In this document: positions 1 to 8,950 of the stretch, piece after piece
Layout: each line of letters starts with the position of its first letter
Position numbering within the stretch: the first letter of the stretch is position 1
From: Methanothermococcus thermolithotrophicus DSM 2095
GTDB taxonomy: Archaea; AGJL01; Methanococci; Methanococcales; Methanococcaceae
Direction: 5' to 3'
Length of the DNA stretch: 64,000 nt
NCBI RefSeq assembly: GCF_946463545.1
Contig: NZ_OX296583.1
Coordinates: 186,001 to 250,000 of the forward strand
The notes under the pieces: model-generated
Told to the model about the DNA's origin: nothing
What the model saw: only the letters and a program-made list of their open reading frames with translations
The model's database searches: none
Program-made: the position numbers and the translations under genes

Positions 1-373
1 GACCTTTTGTAGATCTACTTGGTTTGTGAGGTTCTGTCCTTCTTGCATCGCTAACAAGTAAGGTCCTGTCGTAAGCTACAAATTTCTCTTTTAATTCCAT
101 GTTTCCAGTAAACTCAACAATAGCTTTACCAATAGCAGTTCTTGCAGCTTCCATCTGACCTGCAATTCCACCGCCTTTAACAACAACATCAATATCAATG
201 TTGTTTAAAGCATCTCCTGCCAATATAATAGGTTCCATTAATCTCATTTTAATGTATTTTGGTTCCATAATTTCTAAGGGTTTTTTGTTTATTCTAACCC
301 TTCCATTACCTTCTTTTGCAACTGCCCTAGCAACTGCACTTTTTCTTTTACCAACGGTATGGATGATTTTCAA
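1..373 (-). CDS. rpsI: 30S ribosomal protein S9 (uS9), 3' end cut by the window
   Basis: Last visible gene of the minus-strand ribosomal operon; only about 124 codons are inside the window. The start is a TTG at 371-373, because a clear GAGGTGG ribosome site lies just upstream (378-384) and the translation then begins [17 protein letters not shown], the classic S9 N-terminus. The later stretch with GGG, AAR and the [20 protein letters not shown] end is also S9-like. S9 is a small-subunit protein whose C-terminal tail reaches the P-site tRNA. It follows rpl13 by 13 bp, the usual archaeal order L18e-L13-S9. The rest of the operon lies outside the window. Confidence 0.95.
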   Translation of the reverse strand, partial: MKIIHTVGKRKSAVARAVAKEGNGRVRINKKPLEIMEPKYIKMRLMEPIILAGDALNNIDIDVVVKGGGIAGQMEAARTAIGKAIVEFTGNMELKEKFVAYDRTLLVSDARRTEPHKPSRSTKG

Positions 374-386
374 TATACCACCTCAA

Positions 387-800
387 TTAAAATTTAGCTC
401 CTAAATATTTACTGAGCTCTCCAATAGTTACAAATTTGTTCGTGTTTGGGTTGCTTGCAAAGTTAACATCTACAACTGTTCCCTCAGGAACTCCAACATT
501 AACTTTAACTTTTTTGAATGCGTCTCTTCCTCTTGGTTTTTTGTAAGGGAGCATTCCTCTTATTATTCTTCTTACTATATCTTCAGGTCTTCTAGGGTAT
601 TTTGGACCCATTCTTCTAGGGTTTGTTATACTCTTTCTTGTTCTATTTTGCAAGTATTTTTTGAATATAAATTCTTTATTTCCTGTCATTATCGCCTTTT
701 CAGCGTTTACTATAACAACTTCTTCCCCGCTTAATGCAAGTTTTGCAGCATAAGAAGCCAACCTTCCAACAACGGCATTTTCGGCATTTATAACAACCAT
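387..800 (-). CDS. rplM: 50S ribosomal protein L13 (uL13)
   Basis: A 137-residue protein beginning MVVINAENAVVGRLAS, with the RKSITNPRRMGPKYPRRP and RRIIRGMLPYKKPRGR segments typical of archaeal/eukaryotic L13 (L13a). It is a large-subunit rRNA-binding protein. The start ATG has a GGAGGT-like site in the 28 bp separating it from rpl18e. Position between L18e and S9 agrees with the conserved archaeal operon, so co-transcription is likely. Length is normal for the family and nothing is missing. Confidence 0.97.
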   Translation of the reverse strand: MVVINAENAVVGRLASYAAKLALSGEEVVIVNAEKAIMTGNKEFIFKKYLQNRTRKSITNPRRMGPKYPRRPEDIVRRIIRGMLPYKKPRGRDAFKKVKVNVGVPEGTVVDVNFASNPNTNKFVTIGELSKYLGAKF

Positions 801-828
801 AGTATACCTCCACTCGTGTTTTATCTGA

Positions 829-1191
829 TTATGCCATAATTCTTACATTTGAACCTTTAGGATTTTCTTTAACTAATTCTTCAATTGTTAAGCACTTTCC
901 ACCTGCAGCTTCAACTGCCTTTTTAGCTGTTTCTGTGAATGCAAATGCTGCAATAGTCACCTTTTGTTTAAGTGATCCAGCACCTAAAACTTTACCTGGA
1001 ACTATTACAACTTCTCCTTCTTTTGCATATCTGTTTATTTTACTCAAATTAACTTCAGCCCTCTTTCTTGCTGGCTTGGATAATCTTTTAGCAATTTCTT
1101 TCCAAATTTTTGCATCGTTTTTAAAAGCTGCTACTTTCAAATCTTGTACCAATTCGACAATTTGTGGATTGGTAGCCAATAATTTTCTCAT
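829..1191 (-). CDS. rpl18e: 50S ribosomal protein L18e (eL18)
   Basis: A 120-residue archaeal/eukaryotic-type large-subunit protein, recognised by order in the operon and by the central KRAEVNLSKINRYAKEGEVV and VVPGKVLGAGSL segments of L18e, which is homologous to L15. The start is supported by GGTGAAATT immediately before ATG. About 106 bp separate it from the end of rpoD upstream, the widest gap in this operon. An extra promoter or leader could lie there, but I see no clear TATA box. Confidence 0.95.
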   Translation of the reverse strand: MRKLLATNPQIVELVQDLKVAAFKNDAKIWKEIAKRLSKPARKRAEVNLSKINRYAKEGEVVIVPGKVLGAGSLKQKVTIAAFAFTETAKKAVEAAGGKCLTIEELVKENPKGSNVRIMA

Positions 1192-1297
1192 AATTTCACC
1201 TTATGCCATTAAATCCCCATATTCAATCATTCGCTTAATTACAACTGATAATGTATAGATAATATAACCAATCTGTTTAGTACTTAATCTATAAAAA

Positions 1298-1894
1298 TTA
1301 TTGGTCTTTTAACTCATAACCTTCCAATTCATATAAAAAAATCTCTGCCTTGTTTTTTAATATTTCCACAGAGGATCTCAAAATATCTTCAGAGTCCATG
1401 TTTCCAAAAGATTCGACCAAAAACTCAACTTCATCTTCATCTGTTTGTTTATAAACAACATTACATGGCTGCCATTTGGCATGGATCTTTCCAATACCTA
1501 CCAAAGCCTCACATTCCAACTCTACTTTTTGCCCTTCAGACAGCTTAACTATTGGAATGTTTTCAAATGCAACTTCACCAACTTCAGATTTTAAATCTGA
1601 AGAATAAACCGTACAAGGGCCCTCTTTAACAAGTGTGAAGGTTATTACTTCATCATTACTAACTGGTTTCCCCTTGATCGGAATTAAACCTAATCTATGG
1701 GCCAATACTTCATCGTACATTGAGGAAGTATTTTCATAAATATATACATTTTCAACTGCATAAGTAGGAACTTCAGATATCATGATCCTCCTTACTGCAC
1801 TAGAAAAAGATAAGGGAGCTTTTAATTTAAACTTAAGTGATTCCCCTATCTTTGTTTTTTCTTTTTGAACATCATTAATCAAATAGATCACCAA
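1298..1894 (-). CDS. rpoD: DNA-directed RNA polymerase subunit D (Rpo3)
   Basis: A 198-residue archaeal RNA polymerase subunit, homologous to bacterial alpha and eukaryotic Rpb3, which pairs with subunit L to seed enzyme assembly. The dimerisation segment FSSAVRRIMISEVPTYAVE and the HRLGLIP motif are visible. There is no cysteine-rich ferredoxin-like insert of the kind present in some other archaeal D subunits; this matches the shorter Methanococcales form. The start abuts the rps11 stop, which implies translational coupling. An alternative start a few codons in (before DVQKEK) is possible. Confidence 0.95.
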   Translation of the reverse strand: MVIYLINDVQKEKTKIGESLKFKLKAPLSFSSAVRRIMISEVPTYAVENVYIYENTSSMYDEVLAHRLGLIPIKGKPVSNDEVITFTLVKEGPCTVYSSDLKSEVGEVAFENIPIVKLSEGQKVELECEALVGIGKIHAKWQPCNVVYKQTDEDEVEFLVESFGNMDSEDILRSSVEILKNKAEIFLYELEGYELKDQ

Positions 1895-2269
1895 TTATCT
1901 ATTCTTTCTTTTTGGTGTAGTTCCGTCATGAGGGATTGGTGTTGCATCTTCGATTCTTCCAATTCTAATTCCGGCCCTTGATAATGCCCTAATAGCAGCC
2001 TGTGCACCTGGACCAGGGTTTTTTGATTTTTGTCCACCTGCAGCCCTAACTTTTACGTGAACGTGATCTATACCTTTTTCTCTTATTAAGTCAGCTATTT
2101 TGAAAGCAGCCTGCATTGCTGCGTAAGGGGATGATTCATCTCTCTGGTTTCTTACAATCATACCACCGGAAATCTTAGCGATTGTTTCCGCCCCGGTTAT
2201 GTCTGTAACGTGTATGATCGTGTTGTTGTATGATGCATAAATATGTACTACGCCCCATTTTTCACTCAT
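1895..2269 (-). CDS. rps11: 30S ribosomal protein S11 (uS11)
   Basis: A 124-residue small-subunit platform protein. Diagnostic segments are [31 protein letters not shown] and the C-terminal [17 protein letters not shown] followed by PKRKNR. It binds 16S rRNA near the 3' end. It is separated from rps4 by 9 bp and abuts rpoD, the conserved archaeal order S13-S4-S11-RpoD. Confidence 0.97.
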   Translation of the reverse strand: MSEKWGVVHIYASYNNTIIHVTDITGAETIAKISGGMIVRNQRDESSPYAAMQAAFKIADLIREKGIDHVHVKVRAAGGQKSKNPGPGAQAAIRALSRAGIRIGRIEDATPIPHDGTTPKRKNR

Positions 2270-2278
2270 CTAATCACC

Positions 2279-2818
2279 TTATTGATTTTCTTCTTCGCTA
2301 ACGGCATTTGTTCTCTCAGGATGGTTTTCGGATGCTAGCGGGGAGTTTGGAACATATGATATAGTGTCTTCCTCACTTACTGGAACTAAGTAGCTTGGTG
2401 AAGTAACCCCTCTTCCGTTTACCGCTATATGTCCGTGTACGATGAATTGTCTAGCTTGTTTTGGTGTTTTTGCGAGACCTTTTTTGAATACAAGTGTTTG
2501 TAATCTTCTTTCCAATATGCATTCAACATCTAATGAGAGAACGTCATCTAATGTAGGGTCTTCTTTAGACAATATACCGTATCTTTTTAAAACATTGAAT
2601 AACTGAACGGCTTCTTTTGCACCTTGTTTTGTGGTGTCGCTAATTAAGGTTCTAGCTTTACCTCTGTAGTTTCTTAATTTTGTTTCCATTTTCCAGAATT
2701 CTTTCTTGTTTACTAAGCCGTATTTCCTACATAATTCGTGTTCTCTTTTAATCCTATCTCCAATCCATGGATGGTTAGGAGTATCATACTTTTTACTTAA
2801 TCTCCTTGGATCTCCCAT
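2279..2818 (-). CDS. rps4: 30S ribosomal protein S4 (uS4)
   Basis: Primary 16S rRNA-binding protein with an S4 RNA-binding domain (LERRLQTLVFKKGLAKTPKQ, then ARQFIVHGHIAVNGR) in the second half. I chose the ATG at 2816-2818 (MGDPRRLSKKYDTPNHPW), which fits the archaeal N-terminus and has GGTGAAAA upstream; an in-frame ATG three codons earlier would lie inside that ribosome site. Length is about 179 residues, normal for archaeal S4. It lies 37 bp after rps13. Confidence 0.95.
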   Translation of the reverse strand: MGDPRRLSKKYDTPNHPWIGDRIKREHELCRKYGLVNKKEFWKMETKLRNYRGKARTLISDTTKQGAKEAVQLFNVLKRYGILSKEDPTLDDVLSLDVECILERRLQTLVFKKGLAKTPKQARQFIVHGHIAVNGRGVTSPSYLVPVSEEDTISYVPNSPLASENHPERTNAVSEEENQ

Positions 2819-2855
2819 GTTTTTCACCTTCTTTAATTTAATTTACTTTTTTAAT

Positions 2856-3305
2856 TTATTTCCTCCTCTTAACACCAACTGTTGTACCGTGTCTGAATGA
2901 ACCTCTTGTTCTTTGTCCTCTACATGGTAATCTCAATTCGTGTCTTATACCTCTGTAGCATCTTATCTTTTTCATTGTGGTTATATCCTCTTGGACAGCA
3001 AGCATCAAGTCTGTTTCAATTAAGTGTTTATCCACACCTGAATAAACATCTTTTCTTCTGTTAAACATCCATGATGGGATTCCATGTTTCGCAGGATCTA
3101 ATAAAACATCCTCTATTTTTTTAACATCCTCATCAGATAAGTAACCTGCTTGTTGTTTTCCATCTAATCCGGTTACTCTTAATATGGCTTTAGCCATAGC
3201 CCTACCAATACCTGCTATATCTTGTAAAACATATTCTAATGGATATTGACCTTCAACATCGGTTTTTGAAATCCTAATTCTGTGTCTAAATTCTGTCTGA
3301 GTCAA
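2856..3305 (-). CDS. rps13: 30S ribosomal protein S13 (uS13)
   Basis: First protein gene of the ribosomal operon, 149 residues. The reading frame stays open upstream into the tRNA-Ser gene. The true start is a TTG at 3303-3305, since GGAGGTG lies just before it and the protein then reads MTQTEFRHRIRISKTDVEGQY. The helix-two-turns-helix segment DIAGIGRAMAKAILRVTGLD and the basic tail LRLPCRGQRTRGSFRHGTT are visible. S13 contacts the P-site tRNA and the subunit bridge at the head. The leader contains a tRNA gene flanked by an inverted repeat (see 3334-3500). Confidence 0.95.
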   Translation of the reverse strand: MTQTEFRHRIRISKTDVEGQYPLEYVLQDIAGIGRAMAKAILRVTGLDGKQQAGYLSDEDVKKIEDVLLDPAKHGIPSWMFNRRKDVYSGVDKHLIETDLMLAVQEDITTMKKIRCYRGIRHELRLPCRGQRTRGSFRHGTTVGVKRRK

Positions 3306-3333
3306 GTTTGCACCTCCAGAGATAATCGTGTTT

Positions 3334-3500
3334 AGTGACTGAAATAATGAAATTAAAAAAAATAAGTGGCGCAGAGGGGGGGATTTGAACCCCCGCGGGG
3401 CAGTGCCCCATGGGATTTCCAGTCCCACGCCTTTCCAGGCTAGACTACCTCTGCTCGATCATAATGTCTAGACTAATAGTATGTTATTATTTCAGTCACT
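3334..3500 (-). repeat. 15-bp perfect inverted repeat enclosing the tRNA-Ser gene
   Basis: AGTGACTGAAATAAT at 3334-3348 is the exact reverse complement of ATTATTTCAGTCACT at 3486-3500. In the minus-strand transcript these arms would pair and close a long stem around the 88-nt tRNA, bringing the sequences just before the tRNA and just before the rps13 ribosome site together. A possible promoter for this transcript is the TATA-like TTTATATATG on the minus strand at about 3570-3581. The arms are seen; the processing role is inference. Confidence 0.75.
3367..3454 (-). tRNA. tRNA-Ser (GGA), CCA encoded
   Basis: Reading the minus strand, the acceptor GCAGAGG (5' end at 3454) pairs with CCTCTGC, followed by discriminator G and an encoded CCA (3367-3369). 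The anticodon stem TGGGA/TCCCA holds loop CTGGAAA, giving anticodon GGA. A long variable arm (GGGGCACTGCCCC) confirms a class II serine tRNA. It lies directly upstream of rps13 on the same strand and is probably cut out of the operon transcript. Other tRNAs in this window do not encode CCA. Confidence 0.95.
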
Positions 3501-3980
3501 TTCTCGTGTTTTTTTACCAACCAATATCTTGGCAATTTCATTTATATATGTTTCGATTTGTGTATAACACATATATAAATTAAATATTCGTATTTCTGCC
3601 TCGTGTTTCATATCGGATGATTTTCAGTATAAATAACGATATTATAGTATATATCCTTTTCTATTTTATGATCACTTATTGATACATTAGTACTGTAAAT
3701 ACACTAATTATATACACCTGGTTGTTTGCGGATTTACGTAGTCATTCAGTAAATAAATTTTTGAAATAACAATAAATTATGCGTGAAAAATAAATAAAGT
3801 ATGATTATACTTTTAATTTCATTGAAGATTGTGATCATCGAACGAAAGTTCGAGCTACAGAATTCAAAGATTTTATCTAATTTATAACGCAAAATAATAT
3901 AAAAATTAAAACAAACCTTAATAAACGTACTTTCTCAAAATAAGATGGTTAAAAAATACCTATAAAATGAGGGTGAATTC
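3501..3980. other. 480-bp intergenic region, no gene seen
   Basis: AT-rich sequence between the divergent ribosomal operon and the transporter gene. It holds the putative minus-strand TATA box near 3570-3581 and, close to the transporter, a T/A-rich stretch with GGGTGA (3971-3976) as its ribosome site. A possible weak hairpin is ATCGAACGAAAGTTCGAGC around 3836-3855. I see no protein-coding or RNA gene. Confidence 0.5.
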
Positions 3981-5321
3981 GTGAAAAAAGCACTTATAAT
4001 TATCTCAATATTTGCACTGATACTTGGTTTTGTATCGGTAACATTTGCCGATACCTACACTGGAGTGAACGCTTTCAACAGTAAAGCCATTATGACAATT
4101 ATTATACTTATCATGGTAGCTGTCCTATTTCTTACAGATGCTTTGCCGCTACCAATAACTGCAATGCTTGCTCCAATTACACTTAGTTTTCCAGGTATTG
4201 ACATACTAACAAGTGCAGATGCATTTAAAGAGTTTGGTAATAAATGGGTAGTTTTATTCATGGCCGCATTTATAATTGGCGAAGCAGTTTTTAAAACAGG
4301 GTTTGCCGATAAAGTAGGTAGGGCCACAGTTAAAGCGGCAAATGCCAGCCAGCTTAAATTAACAATTTTAATAATGATCACTATAGGTTTTATGTCTGCA
4401 TTTTTGTCAAATACGGGGACCATTGCGGTTTTTATCCCCATAGTCATTGGTATCTGCGCATCTGCAAACATAAAACCAGGTAAAATTTTAATGCCAATGG
4501 CATTTGCTGCATCCTTGGGAGGTACTATGACCCTAGTTGGTACCCCTCCTAACGCGATTGTAAATAGTGCATTAGAAAGCGCAGGTTTGGAACCATTTGG
4601 TTTTTTTGAATTTGCCAAAATCGGTGCTATTTTATTTATTGCAGGTGTTCTTTACCATGCATTAATAGGTTACAGATTATTGCCAGATACCGACCCCATT
4701 ACAAAATCATTTGAAAACAAGCGTTTAGAATACCGTACTGAAAAAATGTGGATTTCTGTTGCAATACTTGTGTTCGTTATATTAATGACAGCCACTAAGA
4801 TGATACCGTTAGTAACTGCCTTTATGTTAGGTGCATGTTTAGCAGTATCTACCGGATGCATTACTATGAAGGAAGCATTTGATAGCATTTCTTGGACTAC
4901 AATCTTTCTGTTTGCAGGAATGATTCCACTAGGTACTGCTATGAACACTACAGGAGCTGCAAAATTAATAGCCGATATAGTGGTCTCCCATGTTGGTAGT
5001 CCAATTGCCCTTTTAGCAGCTACCTTTATAATTACTGCAATAGTTACAAACTTCATGTCCAATACTGCAACCACAGTTCTAATGACCCCAATTGGAATTG
5101 CATTAGCCAATGGATTTGGTGTTAATCCAGAACCTATAGTTATAGGCATAGCCATGGCAGCTTCAGCCTGTTTCCTGACACCAATCGCCACACCACCTAA
5201 TACCATAGTTTTAGAGTATGGAGGATACAAATTTATAGACTATCTAAAAGCGGGCTGGATACTACAAGTTATAGTTGCGATTTTGAGCATAACATTAATT
5301 CCAATAATTTGGCCATTTTAA
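3981..5321 (+). CDS. DASS/SLC13-family anion:Na+ symporter
   Basis: A 446-residue polytopic membrane protein. A cleavable-looking N-terminal hydrophobic segment (residues 3-23, ending FADTY) precedes about ten further membrane segments. The two inverted halves each show the family hallmark: SNTGT near residue 150 with GTPPNAIVN near 190, and SNTAT near 355 with ATPPNTIV near 400. These SNT motifs bind Na+ and substrate in divalent anion symporters (sulfate, phosphate or di-/tricarboxylate). Substrate cannot be told from sequence. Start is GTG with GGGTGA upstream. It stands alone; its downstream neighbour is convergent. Confidence 0.85.
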   Translation: MKKALIIISIFALILGFVSVTFADTYTGVNAFNSKAIMTIIILIMVAVLFLTDALPLPITAMLAPITLSFPGIDILTSADAFKEFGNKWVVLFMAAFIIGEAVFKTGFADKVGRATVKAANASQLKLTILIMITIGFMSAFLSNTGTIAVFIPIVIGICASANIKPGKILMPMAFAASLGGTMTLVGTPPNAIVNSALESAGLEPFGFFEFAKIGAILFIAGVLYHALIGYRLLPDTDPITKSFENKRLEYRTEKMWISVAILVFVILMTATKMIPLVTAFMLGACLAVSTGCITMKEAFDSISWTTIFLFAGMIPLGTAMNTTGAAKLIADIVVSHVGSPIALLAATFIITAIVTNFMSNTATTVLMTPIGIALANGFGVNPEPIVIGIAMAASACFLTPIATPPNTIVLEYGGYKFIDYLKAGWILQVIVAILSITLIPIIWPF

Positions 5322-5385
5322 AAAAGAAGCAATAAACAATGACTAAAAATAAAATATTAAAAAAGTAAAATGTAAAAATACTTCC

Positions 5386-6771
5386 TTACCTTCTTCTTCT
5401 ATTATTGTTGTGGAAAGGTCTGTTTTTTCTTCTTTTATCTGTACGAACTTCCCTTATTTCATTATATTTTTCCTTATTCAATTCATCCTGGAATGAATAT
5501 TTTAAGAGAGCGGCTAAAACTTTTTCAGCATCATCTACGTTCAGCATGTCCTGTGCAAGTTTAAGGTACTCGTTGTAGTCTCCCGATTCAATGATACTCT
5601 CAATTTCATTTTTTATTTTAGACTTTTTTGCATTTATTACGTCATCCACTTGAGGTAGTTGTCCTTTTCTAATATCTGCCTTTGCTATTTTTTTAATGTA
5701 ACTGAGTTTTCTATATTCCCCAGGTTCTATGAAAGTTATGGCAGTTCCTTGATTTCCTGCTCTTCCAGTTCTTCCTATTCTATGTACATAGGATTCAGGA
5801 TCTTGTGGTAATGCATAATTTATTACGTGAGTTAAATTATTCACATCTATGCCCCTAGCTGCAACATCGGTAGCCACAAGGATGTTAATTCTCTGCCCCT
5901 TAAATTTTTTTAATATTCTTTCTCTTTGATACTGGGATATGTCACCATGTAAAGCCTCTGAATTATAGCCTTTCTCTATAAGCTTGTTTGCAACATTCTC
6001 TACATCGAGTTTTGTTCTACAAAATATAATTCCGTAAAACTCTTTTTCAATGTTAATGATTCTACACAGTGCTTCAAACTTATCTAAAGGAGATACTTCA
6101 AAATAAAGCTGTTCTGTTAAATTTGTGGTGAGCTGTTCCTTTTTTACAGATACAAGTTCATACTTTCCCATGTACCTTTTGGCAAGGGCCAATATTCTTT
6201 TTGGCATTGTAGCAGAAAATAGAAGCATCCTTTTGTTTGGATTTGTATTTCTTAAAATTTCTTCAATATCATCTATAAAACCCATATTTAACATTTCATC
6301 TGCTTCATCTAAAACTGCATATGATATGTTTTCCAGTTTTAAAGTTCCTCTGCTAATGTGGTCCAATACCCTTCCAGGAGTCCCTACTACAATATGAGCT
6401 CCTCTTTTTAACATTCTAATTTGTTCTCCTATTGACTGGCCCCCATATATCGGCAATATATTTAATCTTTTATTACCTTTTAAAGAGTTTAACTCTTCTG
6501 AAACCTGAATAGCCAATTCCCTAGTTGGAGTAAGGATAATGGCCTGAACAGTTCTTGACGTATCATCTATATTTTCAATTAATGGTATTCCAAATGCTGC
6601 AGTCTTTCCAGTACCTGTCTGAGCCTGCCCTACAACATCCAGTTCCCTGTTTAGAAGAAGTGGGATAGTTTTTTCTTGAATCGGCGTAGGTTTTTTAAAA
6701 CCTTTCTTCTCTAATGCATTTAATATATTTTCTGATAAACCAAGTGCTCTAAATTCACTCAATGTTTCCAT
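5386..6771 (-). CDS. DEAD-box ATP-dependent RNA helicase
   Basis: A 461-residue superfamily 2 helicase. Visible motifs in order: the Q-motif region with PTPIQEKTIP, AQTGTGKT (Walker A), PTRELAIQV, GTPGR, DEAD (Walker B), SAT, then in the second RecA domain ALHGDISQ, VATDVAARGIDV and HRIGRTGRAG. The C-terminus ends in a basic Arg/Asn-rich tail (DKRRKNRPFHNNNRRRR) likely to hold RNA, as in CsdA/CshA-type cold-shock helicases. It unwinds or remodels structured RNA. Single gene, preceded by a long 478-bp leader or intergenic region that could carry regulation. Confidence 0.93.
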   Translation of the reverse strand: METLSEFRALGLSENILNALEKKGFKKPTPIQEKTIPLLLNRELDVVGQAQTGTGKTAAFGIPLIENIDDTSRTVQAIILTPTRELAIQVSEELNSLKGNKRLNILPIYGGQSIGEQIRMLKRGAHIVVGTPGRVLDHISRGTLKLENISYAVLDEADEMLNMGFIDDIEEILRNTNPNKRMLLFSATMPKRILALAKRYMGKYELVSVKKEQLTTNLTEQLYFEVSPLDKFEALCRIINIEKEFYGIIFCRTKLDVENVANKLIEKGYNSEALHGDISQYQRERILKKFKGQRINILVATDVAARGIDVNNLTHVINYALPQDPESYVHRIGRTGRAGNQGTAITFIEPGEYRKLSYIKKIAKADIRKGQLPQVDDVINAKKSKIKNEIESIIESGDYNEYLKLAQDMLNVDDAEKVLAALLKYSFQDELNKEKYNEIREVRTDKRRKNRPFHNNNRRRR

Positions 6772-7249
6772 ACTTATTCCTCTTTTCTTTCAATTTTAAC
6801 TATTTTTGGAGCATGTAATTCAAATTCATCAAGGTAATTCGTATATTTTTCCTATTCAACAAATATGCCTGTGTTACTACAACTCCAATCTTTAAAAGAG
6901 AGTTAAGGCCCTAAAAACACAATAACCTATCTATTTTACATAATACTTTTAAAATATGTATATTGCATAAAATAGCATTATTTCCTATATTTTAGCTTAG
7001 ACTTTTAAAAACTTCCAAACTTAAAATAGGTACTGGAAGTTTCCATGCTAAAAAAGATGAGAGACATGTGGGATATTAATCTTAATCTCTCAAATAATTG
7101 ATTTTGAAAATTCTGTTTCCATCCATATCAATTGGTGTTTTTAAACCCTTAACTTTCTCTTTTGTACTATGCTGGCATCACTTATATATCTTTCTAATAT
7201 GTTGTACTACAGCTCACTATAAAAACATGTGAACCATGTAATTACCAGT
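6772..7249. other. 478-bp intergenic region, no gene seen
   Basis: Lies between the helicase start and the 3' end of the aminotransferase, both on the minus strand. It should hold the helicase promoter and possibly a long 5' leader. I see only AT-rich sequence with scattered TATA-like words (for example near 7184-7190) and no open frame with a ribosome site. Confidence 0.45.
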
Positions 7250-8440
7250 TTAGTTTTTAGATAATTCTTCATCTAAAACTTTACCCAATCGTTTAATCCC
7301 TTCCACTATTTTTTCTTCAGGCATGTTTGAGTAGTTTAGACGGAGAGTATTTTCATGTCCCTCATTCGGGAAAAATGGGCCCCCGGGTACAAACGCCACA
7401 TTCTTTTCAAGCGATTTTACCAGCAACTTCCTTGCATTGATGTGTTCAGGGAGCTCTACCCATATGAATAATCCACCTTCTGGATATGTGTATTTTACAT
7501 CCTGTGGGAAATACCTTTCAATAGCTTCAATCATCAAATCACGGCGTTTTTTATAAACTTTTTTAAGTTTTTCAATGTGTAATTCTAGATCATAAGTTTC
7601 CATGAATGCGTTGAGCTCTCTCTGTGACATTGAATTACTTTGAAGGTCTGCAGCCTGTTTTACTAAAACATACTTTTCTAAAACACTTTTATCTGCACAT
7701 ACCCAACCTATTCTTAGGCCCGGGCAGAAAGTTTTCGAAAATGTTCCTAGAAATACAACCCTTCCTTCTTTATCAAATGATTTAATTGCAGGTGGTATTT
7801 CACCTTCGTACCTTAAATCCCCATATGGATTATCTTCTATTATTGGTAGATTGTATTTATTTGCCAATTCAATCAATTTCTTACGTCTATCTATCGACCA
7901 AGTTCTTCCAGAGGGATTTTGGAAATCAGGGATTACATAGATTAGTTTGGCATTTGGAGTATTTTCTAGTATTTTTTCAAGCTCTTCAATAATCATTCCA
8001 TTATTGTCAGTGGGCACCTCTACAAACTTACATTGATACGCTTTAAATGCAGTGATCGCCCCTAAATAGCTGGGACTTTCGCATATAACAACGTCATCAG
8101 CGTCTAAAAATATTTTTCCACTAAAATCAAGTCCTTGCTGAGAACCGCTTGTAATCAATATATTATCAGCTGTTACATCTACCCCAAATTTACTCATCCT
8201 TTTTGCAATTTTTTCCCTCAGGGGCAAAAATCCCCTTGTAGGACAGTACTGCAGAGCTCCATGACCATCTTCATCTAAAACTTTAACTGAAATTTTTTTC
8301 ATTTCATCTATTGGAAAGAGCTCAGGAGCTGGCAGTCCCCCTGCAAAAGATATAATTTCTGGGTTGGATGTTAATTCCAATATTTCACGAATTTCTGAAG
8401 TTCTAACTTCATTCATGCGGACTGCATATCTCAAAGTCAT
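7250..8440 (-). CDS. PLP-dependent aminotransferase, class I/II (LysN/ARO8-like)
   Basis: A 396-residue fold-type I aminotransferase. Recognisable elements are FAGGLPAPELFP near residue 35, LQYCPTRGFLPLREKIA near 65, TSGSQQGLDF (cofactor phosphate), PDFQNPSGRTW, DNPYGDLRYEG and the PLP lysine in LGTFSKTFCPGLRIGW near 235. This subgroup transaminates aromatic, branched-chain or 2-aminoadipate substrates; methanogens need such enzymes for aromatic and branched amino acids. The exact substrate cannot be assigned. The start ATG follows AAGGTGTTTAA. Single gene with divergent tRNA-Cys upstream. Confidence 0.87.
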   Translation of the reverse strand: MTLRYAVRMNEVRTSEIREILELTSNPEIISFAGGLPAPELFPIDEMKKISVKVLDEDGHGALQYCPTRGFLPLREKIAKRMSKFGVDVTADNILITSGSQQGLDFSGKIFLDADDVVICESPSYLGAITAFKAYQCKFVEVPTDNNGMIIEELEKILENTPNAKLIYVIPDFQNPSGRTWSIDRRKKLIELANKYNLPIIEDNPYGDLRYEGEIPPAIKSFDKEGRVVFLGTFSKTFCPGLRIGWVCADKSVLEKYVLVKQAADLQSNSMSQRELNAFMETYDLELHIEKLKKVYKKRRDLMIEAIERYFPQDVKYTYPEGGLFIWVELPEHINARKLLVKSLEKNVAFVPGGPFFPNEGHENTLRLNYSNMPEEKIVEGIKRLGKVLDEELSKN

Positions 8441-8611
8441 TTAAACACCTTTTTGCAATTTGAATGTATAATGGAATAATATATCCAGCTATTTTTACAC
8501 ATGTGGTGTGTTAATTAATCAAATATACTTAAATATTAAATTTTTTAATTAATATATACTATTAGCTATTGGTATCTTTTAGTGTCTTAAATTGTAGTCA
8601 AGACAATCACA

Positions 8612-8630
8612 ACCGAAAAGTTTATATATT
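8612..8630 (+). promoter_or_regulatory. BRE/TATA promoter of tRNA-Cys
   Basis: ACCGAAAAGTTTATATATT, a strong archaeal BRE (CGAAAAG) plus TATA box. The tRNA starts about 75-90 bp downstream, so a leader of roughly 50 nt is expected. A 22-bp stretch including this box is identical to the tRNA-Gly promoter at 46915-46936. Confidence 0.85.
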
Positions 8631-8704
8631 AGAAGAATAATCTTTATTGTGAATCTTACGAACAGATGATGAATCACGTAAAATAAGTCAGAAGTTGGTT
8701 AAGT

Positions 8705-8778
8705 GCCAGGGTAGTCTAGTCCGGCGAGGCAGCGGACTGCAGATCCGCTTTAGGAGGGTTCAAATCCCTTCCCTGGCT
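8705..8778 (+). tRNA. tRNA-Cys (GCA)
   Basis: Acceptor GCCAGGG pairs with CCCTGGC, discriminator U. The anticodon stem GCGGA/TCCGC holds loop CTGCAGA, giving anticodon GCA. The T arm GAGGGTTCAAATCCCTT is regular. No CCA is encoded; a T-run follows at once and probably terminates transcription. Confidence 0.96.
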
Positions 8779-8950
8779 CTTTTTTTATTTTAGTAATAAT
8801 CTATATATTTAAATTAATAATATTAATTTTAGTCATAGTGCAAATATATATAAAATACAATATATTAAATGCAAAAACAATAGTTTAATTTTGTTCGTTT
8901 AAAAAACATTTTAGATTTTATATTATTTATTATTTTAAGGAGGCGATTAT

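Noticed and set aside
4055-5230. Two long minus-strand open frames opposite the transporter
   Set aside because: They are antisense shadows of a clear SLC13 protein, lack ribosome sites and have no recognisable product.
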